A DNA stretch of 9,924 nt. Origin: Planctomycetota bacterium. GTDB taxonomy: Bacteria; Planctomycetota; Phycisphaerae; WQYP01. Positions 5,685 to 9,924 of the stretch are shown here, piece after piece. The notes under the pieces were generated by a model. It saw only the letters and a program-made list of their open reading frames with translations. It made no database searches and was not told where the DNA came from. The stretch is taken from contig JAKCCC010000040.1 of NCBI GenBank assembly GCA_021838985.1, positions 1 to 9,924 on the forward strand, given 5' to 3'. A program made the translations under genes and the position numbers. Every line of letters begins with the position of its first letter. Position 1 is the first letter of the stretch.

Positions 5685-7223
5685 ATGGAAACTGCCAAGT
5701 CCGCCGCGACGCCTCCGTCGGGCGTGATCGTGATTTTCGGAGCCACCGGCGATCTGACCGCGCGGAAACTCTTACCGGCCATCTACAATCTTACCCGCGA
5801 AGGATTACTCGCCCCATCCACCGTGGTCGTGGGTTTTGCCCGCCGTCCCAAGACCGATGAGCAATTCCGGCAGGAAGCCCGCCAGGCGGTTGAGCGTTTT
5901 TCCCGCTGTCAGCCGGTCGAACCGGACCTCTGGAACCACCTGGCGCAGCGGCTTTATTATCATCAAAGTACCTTTGAAGACGCGGCCGGCTATCGCCGTC
6001 TGGCCACCCGCCTGGCCGAAATGGACCGAACCCATGGTACGGGGGGGCGCCGTTTGTTTTATCTGGCCACCAGTCCCACGGAATTCGAGACCATCGTGGA
6101 TCAACTCGGCGAGGCCGGCCTGGGCAATATTGATCCATTCAGCGCGCAGGCCTGGCGACGGATCATCGTGGAAAAACCTTTCGGCCGCGATTTGCGGACG
6201 GCCCGGCAGCTCAACGAACGTCTACACCGCGTCTTCGATGAATCGCAGGTCCTGCGGATCGATCATTATCTCGGCAAACAGACCGTTCAGAATTTGCTGG
6301 TCTTTCGTTTCGCCAACGGTATTTTCGAGCCGGTCTGGAACCGCCGCTATGTCGATCACGTGCAGATTACCGTCAGTGAGACCCTGGGGGTGGAAGGGCG
6401 GGGCGGCTATTTCGACACCGCCGGCGTCCTGCGCGACATGATCCAAAATCACCTGATGCAGTTGCTGACGCTGATTGCCATGGAACCACCCGTGGCTCTC
6501 GACGCCGACGCCATCCGTGATGAAAAGGTGCGCGTGCTTAAGTCGATCGCCGGTTATGGCCCCGGGGAAGCGGCCCGATGGACCGTTCGCGCCCAGTACA
6601 CCGCCGGCCAGATCAATGGCGCCCCGGTGGCGGCCTACCGCCAGGAACGCGGTGTCGCCCCCGGCAGCGGAACGGAGACCTATGCCGCCCTCAAGCTTTA
6701 TCTAAACAACTGGCGCTGGCAGGGTGTGCCATTTTATCTCCGCAGTGGCAAGTATCTGAAGCGCCAAAGCTCGGAAGTGAGCATTCATTTTAATTCCGCC
6801 CCCGGGGTGTTGTTCAACGCTCCCGGCAAAATGCTGGCCCGCAACGTGCTGACCCTGCGCATTCAGCCGCATGAGGGTATTACCCTGCTCATCAACGCCC
6901 AGAAACCCGGGGCGGTTTCCCTGCCCGCGCCGGTGCACATGGATTTTGAATACCATCAGGCCTTTGGCAGCTATTCGCCGGAAGCGTACGAGCGCTTGTT
7001 GCTCGATGCCCTGAGCGGTGATTTCACCCTGTTTATCCGGCGTGATGAGGTCGAAGGCGCCTGGTCCATCATCGACGGGATTGAGCAGGCCTGGGGCCAG
7101 GGCGTTGCGCCGCTGGCCTTTTACGAACCAGGCAGTTGGGGACCCGCGCAGGCCGATACGCTGTTGGAACGCGACGGCCGGGCATGGGATCAATCCGGCC
7201 AGGACCCGGACTATGCTATTTGA
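5685..7223 (+). CDS. zwf: Glucose-6-phosphate 1-dehydrogenase
   Basis: The enzyme oxidises glucose-6-phosphate to 6-phosphogluconolactone with NADP+ (or NAD+), the entry step of the oxidative pentose phosphate pathway, in the cytoplasm. The product is 512 aa, a normal length. The dinucleotide-binding motif [19 protein letters not shown] begins at residue 18, EKPFG is at 163-167, and the substrate-site motif RIDHYLGK is at 191-198. The catalytic His256 is in [13 protein letters not shown]. Position 199 is Gln where Glu is usual (GKE); the catalytic residues are intact. I chose ATG 5685 because AAGGGG lies seven bases upstream (5672-5677) and the motif then falls near the N-terminus; a GTG at 5634 and ATG at 5661 are also in frame. 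It is not followed by pgl, the common partner, but by a chelatase gene that overlaps its end. Confidence 0.97.
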   Translation: METAKSAATPPSGVIVIFGATGDLTARKLLPAIYNLTREGLLAPSTVVVGFARRPKTDEQFRQEARQAVERFSRCQPVEPDLWNHLAQRLYYHQSTFEDAAGYRRLATRLAEMDRTHGTGGRRLFYLATSPTEFETIVDQLGEAGLGNIDPFSAQAWRRIIVEKPFGRDLRTARQLNERLHRVFDESQVLRIDHYLGKQTVQNLLVFRFANGIFEPVWNRRYVDHVQITVSETLGVEGRGGYFDTAGVLRDMIQNHLMQLLTLIAMEPPVALDADAIRDEKVRVLKSIAGYGPGEAARWTVRAQYTAGQINGAPVAAYRQERGVAPGSGTETYAALKLYLNNWRWQGVPFYLRSGKYLKRQSSEVSIHFNSAPGVLFNAPGKMLARNVLTLRIQPHEGITLLINAQKPGAVSLPAPVHMDFEYHQAFGSYSPEAYERLLLDALSGDFTLFIRRDEVEGAWSIIDGIEQAWGQGVAPLAFYEPGSWGPAQADTLLERDGRAWDQSGQDPDYAI

Positions 7224-7605
7224 CCGGAAAACCACGGGTATTATTCTGGTGGATCACGGCAGCCGCATGAGCGCGGCCAACGACTTGCTCCACGAAGTGG
7301 TGGCGGTTTTTAAGGATATTTCCGGTTTCACGATTGTCGAACCGGCGCACATGGAGTTGGCGGCGCCCAATATCGCCGCGGCGTTTTCCGCTTGCGTGCG
7401 TCGCGGCGCACGACGCGTGGTGGTGCATCCCTATTTTCTATCTCCGGGGCGGCACAGCACCACCGATATCCCCCGCCTGACCCGCCGTGCCGCGGCCGCC
7501 CACCCCGGCGTGCCTTTCGCCGTCACCGAGCCTTTGGGGTTAGAACGTGAAATTGCCAAGGTGATCCTGCGGCGCGTCCGCCAATGTGGTGCGAAAAAGC
7601 GGTGA
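7213..7605 (+). CDS. Short CbiX/SirB-type sirohydrochlorin chelatase
   Basis: The product is 130 aa, the size of the single-domain small CbiX form, which acts as a homodimer and inserts Co2+ (cobalamin) or Fe2+/Ni2+ into sirohydrochlorin. The N-terminus reads [18 protein letters not shown] with metal ligand His15. [10 protein letters not shown] (46-55) gives the conserved Glu48, and [19 protein letters not shown] (71-89) gives the second ligand His81. The start ATG lies inside zwf, overlapping its last 11 bases in another frame, with AGGA eight bases upstream, so translational coupling is likely. Pairing of this gene with zwf has no obvious metabolic reason. The metal used cannot be told from sequence. 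No other siroheme or cobalamin gene is in the window. Confidence 0.9.
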   Translation: MLFDRKTTGIILVDHGSRMSAANDLLHEVVAVFKDISGFTIVEPAHMELAAPNIAAAFSACVRRGARRVVVHPYFLSPGRHSTTDIPRLTRRAAAAHPGVPFAVTEPLGLEREIAKVILRRVRQCGAKKR

Positions 7606-7620
7606 AACGGAGACGCCGCC

Positions 7621-7812
7621 AAGTAGGAACGCGGAAGGAATCAGTAGCAGGTTGGAGATCCGCCCCGGTGGACACACTCCGCAGTACCGTCGAACCAGCC
7701 ACTACACTTCGGGCTGTATCCACCGGGGCGGATCTTCGACCTGCTGCTGGAGGAGGCCACGGAGCGCCGTCGGCGATCCAACGATTCATTCTGCGTTCCC
7801 ACTTAGTTTTTT
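7621..7812 (+). repeat. Long bipartite inverted repeat with T6 tail after zwf-cbiX
   Basis: The outer arms, 7621-7643 and 7782-7804, match at 19 of 23 positions as reverse complements (AAGTAGGAACGC against GCGTTCCCACTT). The inner arms, 7642-7676 and 7715-7749, match at 31 of 35, including an unbroken 17-base AGATCCGCCCCGGTGGA. The right side has an extra 32-base segment (7750-7781) not matched on the left. Six T follow at 7807-7812. In a plus-strand transcript three of the four inner differences become G-U pairs. It may be a remnant MITE, a structured RNA or a large terminator for the zwf-chelatase transcript. Confidence 0.65.
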
Positions 7813-8115
7813 GGATACTGGCCACATTCACGGCAGGTTGTTCTTGGCTGCTGCTCCGAACCGATGTCGTTCAATCATCCGGGTCCCCCTTCGCCATCAT
7901 CCTTCGTCCCTCCGCCGTCCGTCGTGTCCCTGCTTCTTTCCCGCCTCGCCGGTTCCGCCCCATTTGGCCTTCATCTTGCTGCCGCCTTCCGTTGCCCCGT
8001 GCCGTCGGCGTTCTTGCAGCGTAGGCCGAAGACTCACCTCGGGAGACCTTTCCAGAGGACGGCGTTTGCGGTTCAACCTCTGACTGGCATGGCGTTTTGC
8101 TATAATATTCACAGA
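7813..8115. other. Pyrimidine-rich spacer between the long hairpin and the IS630 remnant
   Basis: No supported gene. Frames reading through here on the minus strand are run-on from the frameshifted transposase. A degenerate heptamer tract lies at 7898-7925. One end of the insertion sequence must lie somewhere between about 8050 and 8116, but I could not fix its terminal inverted repeat. Confidence 0.5.
7898..7925 (+). repeat. Degenerate heptamer tract related to 2514-2555
   Basis: In register: CATCCTT, CGTCCCT, CCGCCGT, CCGTCGT. The first unit is identical to the perfect unit at 2514; the others keep a C/T-rich 7-base rhythm. The relationship is plausible, not proven. Confidence 0.35.
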
Positions 8116-9316
8116 TCAGGAGATGGAAAGATCGGACTTTTTCCAACGATGCACCACCGGTGGCATTGCTATCGGCCATGCCCCGGAAGACCCGTGTTCT
8201 TAGCTCCGCCGTGGACGTGACGCGGATTTGGCGCAGGAACGTGCGGGCCATCTTGCCGAAGAGCGTTTCCACCAAGTTCAGCCAGGAACCATGCTTGGGG
8301 GTGTGAATGTACCGGAAGCGATTAGGCCGGCGCGCCAAGCAGGCGCGCGTCTCCTTCGAGATATTTGCCGAATGATTATCCAGAATCACGCGGATCATCA
8401 GATGGGGCGGGTAATAGGCGTCCACCTCCTTGAGCAACCCGATAAATTCCCGGCTGCGATGCCGTTCTTCCACGCGCGCCAGCACGTGCCCGTCGTGTCA
8501 ATCCAGTGAAGCCAAGATGGAAAACGTCCCGTGCCGCTTGTACTCATGGTCGCGCCTGACGACCGCGTGCCTTCCCGGAACCGGCGGCAAATCCGGCGCG
8601 GTGTTCCCAATCGCTCGCCTCGCCGGGGGCGAGCAGGACTTTGTGTCGCCAGCGGGCGACCAGGCTGAGTCGCCCTCCTCGGCGACCTGCACCCCCGGCT
8701 TCTCGTCGATGGACACCGTAATGACGGCCGGCACAGCCCCCGGGATCTGGTTGGACGCCAGCACCTCCTGGTAAACCATCAGTACCTCGCGCACCTTCCG
8801 TTCCAATTCCGGGTCGCGCCGTTCTAAACAATACCGCACTTTATGCGGTTGCAAGTGCGGCTCGTCCAGAATTATTTGCACGGTGGCCTTGGCGGCACGG
8901 GCCGGACTCGGGTGGATGGCCGCTTCCGCGTGCCGGCGTAGGTGCCCCGCCAACGCCTGACACGTCCACAGTTCCGCGGCGTAGCCCAGAGCGTTGGGCT
9001 TGGTGCACGCCACATGCACCACCCAGGCCTTCTCGCCCATGCCAAAGACCGGTTCCCCGGGCCGATGGAAAGCGTCTTCTTGACCCGCTTGCACTCCCAT
9101 CTCTAGCGCCTTGTCCAGACCATGGTAAATGGTCGCCCGGCTGATCCGCAAGGCCCTCTGGATGGTCGGAGGATTGTCCCCGGGTCGCTACGGCGACAGA
9201 ATCCATACCCGTTCCACTTCGCGTCTCAGCACTTTACGCGACCTACTCCATCGCTCTGGCCAGTGCCGTTCTTGCAAGCGCAGAACCAGTGCCGGGAGTT
9301 TGCGTTTGCCAGCCAT
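8116..9316 (-). pseudogene. IS630-family transposase, decayed
   Basis: Conceptual translation starts at ATG 9314-9316 (MAGKRKLPALVLRL...). An HTH part follows, TIQRALRISRATIYHGLDKA, and then the DDE catalytic domain: first Asp in ITVSIDEKPG, second Asp in VILDNHSANIS, Glu in GSWLNLVETLFGKM. All these are in one frame. It is broken by TAG at 9188-9190 (codon 43, where the family commonly has Tyr), TGA at 8498-8500 (codon 273, in ILASLD-stop-HDGHV) and a frameshift near 8161. In the shifted frame the normal ending PVVHRWKKSDLSIS is restored and stops at 8116. A 72-base in-frame insertion lies at 8615-8686. The catalytic triad survives, so decay looks recent. No accessory gene is present and I could not define the element ends. 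Confidence 0.92.
8615..8686 (-). repeat. 72-base triple-hairpin element inserted in frame in the transposase
   Basis: Family members run from EKPGVQ almost directly into A-I-x-N-T-A-P-D. Here 24 codons (VAEEGDSAWSPAGD...) intervene. On the plus strand they are three hairpins in a row: CTCGCC-GGG-GGCGAG (8619-8633), GTCGCC-AGCG-GGCGAC (8645-8660) and GTCGCC-CTCCTC-GGCGAC (8669-8686). Two of the hairpins are followed by CAGG (8634, 8661). The stem sequence is the one found at 5419-5467. The length is a multiple of three, so the frame is kept. Confidence 0.7.
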
Positions 9317-9602
9317 GCCGCCGGCTTAACACGGCACTGGCTTTCTGGTTAGCCTTTAATGGAACGTGGTAGCAGGTATCTGGCTGCGGCTCCGCCGCGC
9401 TGCGATTTTTACGGCGCCGCGCGGGGAAAAATTGGCGCGGGGCGCGCGGATTTTCTGGGATTGTGGCACGGAGGAACGAAGAAATAGAAAATATTCCACT
9501 TTCCACACTCTGTCACATTTATGAAATCCACGCAATTATTTCAAGTACTTTATTTTTAACAGCCGCGGTGTCCTCTGGGTTCTCTGTGGCGAAACTTTCG
9601 GT
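9317..9602. other. Spacer between IS630 remnant and aminotransferase gene
   Basis: No gene is supported. It holds a hairpin GCGGC-TCC-GCCGC (9386-9398) followed by a T5 run at 9405-9409, a GC-rich imperfect inverted repeat around 9412-9447, and the repeat at 9541-9601. The other end of the insertion sequence should lie in about 9317-9360. Confidence 0.5.
9541..9601 (-). repeat. 9-base periodic CACAGAG-type repeat after the aminotransferase gene
   Basis: On the minus strand it starts one base after the TAA of the aminotransferase gene with an 11-base perfect palindrome CGAAAGTTTCG. Nine-base units follow (GCCACAGAG, AACCCAGAG, GACACCGCG) and then a TTAAAAATAAAG tail. It matches 452-518 at both its start and its tail, and 355-396 in its periodic part. 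Confidence 0.55.
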
Positions 9603-9924
9603 TTAGCCGGCGTTGAGTTCCCGGTGTGCCGCGGCGACACCGGCTCCAAAAGCAAACTGGTGCCCCTGGCGGCGCAGCACCGCTTCCAGCGCGCTGATCG
9701 CCCCCAGCGTGTCGAAGCCATCCACGTAACCCATATGGCTGATCCGAAAAATCTTGCCCTGCATCGTTCCCTGCCCCGCCGCGATATGCACATTAAATTG
9801 CTCGCGCAAAGCGCCCCGAAACGCTTTGTCGTCAAAGCCGGGCGGATAGCAGATCCCCGTAACGGAATCGACCGGAGCGCTGGAGAAAACTTTCAACCCC
9901 AGGGCCGCGGCCGCAGCACGGGTG
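9603..9924 (-). CDS. Class V aminotransferase (alanine-glyoxylate type), C-terminal part
   Basis: This is a PLP-dependent aminotransferase of fold type I, class V; only the last 106 residues are in the window and the start lies beyond 9924. The part seen is the small C-terminal domain: GLKVFSSAPVDSVTGICYPP, then the DDKAFRGALREQFNVHIAAG helix, then QGTMQGKIFRISHMGYVDGF, a stretch typical of alanine-glyoxylate/serine-pyruvate aminotransferases. Its Arg (FRI) normally binds the substrate carboxylate. It ends ISALEAVLRRQGHQF...HRELNAG. The PLP lysine lies outside the window. Substrate choice (glyoxylate, pyruvate, phosphoserine) cannot be told from this part. The stop is TAA at 9603-9605. Confidence 0.9.
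   Translation of the reverse strand, partial: TRAAAAALGLKVFSSAPVDSVTGICYPPGFDDKAFRGALREQFNVHIAAGQGTMQGKIFRISHMGYVDGFDTLGAISALEAVLRRQGHQFAFGAGVAAAHRELNAG

Noticed and set aside
7871..8115. Minus-strand coding past the transposase end (Arg/Gly-rich product)
   Set aside because: It is read-through in the wrong frame after the shift near 8161. The normal C-terminus ends at 8116 in the shifted frame.
8498..8500. In-frame TGA as recoded UGA (alternative code or selenocysteine)
   Set aside because: fmt, zwf and the chelatase gene in this window all end in TGA, and the transposase also carries a TAG and a frameshift, so decay is simpler.
8080..9360. Terminal inverted repeats and TA duplication of the IS630 element
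   Set aside because: I compared about 40 bases at each side. Only weak, gapped similarity was seen (for example GGCATGGCG against CAGTGCCG), so I did not set boundaries.

Overview
The window is GC-rich (roughly 58-60% by eye) chromosomal DNA of a bacterium. It carries core metabolic genes separated by unusually repeat-rich spacers and one decayed insertion sequence. The spacers hold short palindromes, 7- and 9-base periodic arrays and GC-rich stem-loops. From memory, that style suits the Planctomycetes-Verrucomicrobia group. This placement is inferred from general character, not from a marker gene, and should be treated as weak.

Layout. (1) 1-2148, minus strand: an ammonium-sensing and uptake unit. 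amtB (546-2039) lies behind a GG-N10-GC (sigma-54 type) promoter at 2133-2148 and is followed by a P-II gene cut by the window edge (1-271). The P-II lacks the uridylylatable Tyr51. (2) 2149-3256: a spacer with a direct-repeat pair, a heptamer array and several hairpins, plus one small orphan membrane protein with a good ribosome binding site (2628-2960). (3) 3257-5277, plus strand: a two-TM protein with a TPR-like helical tail, then fmt (Met-tRNA formyltransferase), close-packed as a likely operon with a sigma-70-like promoter at 3121-3150. (4) 5278-5684: a repeat-rich spacer with three complementary GTCGCC/GGCGAC segments that can fold in two exclusive ways. (5) 5685-7605, plus strand: zwf (glucose-6-phosphate dehydrogenase) overlapped by 11 bases by a short CbiX-type chelatase gene. 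A 184-base long inverted repeat followed by a T6 run (7621-7812) comes next. (6) 7813-9602: a pyrimidine-rich spacer, then an IS630-family transposase pseudogene (8116-9316, minus) with two in-frame stops, a 3' frameshift and a 72-base in-frame insertion made of three GTCGCC-type hairpins. (7) 9603-9924, minus: the C-terminus of a class V aminotransferase (alanine-glyoxylate type).

Functionally, AmtB and P-II form the standard transporter/regulator pair. zwf supplies NADPH. fmt makes the initiator formyl-Met-tRNA. The chelatase belongs to siroheme/cobalamin synthesis. I see no defence system, CRISPR array, tRNA, rRNA or prophage. The most unusual content is the non-coding palindromic and periodic elements, one of which appears to have entered a transposase reading frame without breaking it.
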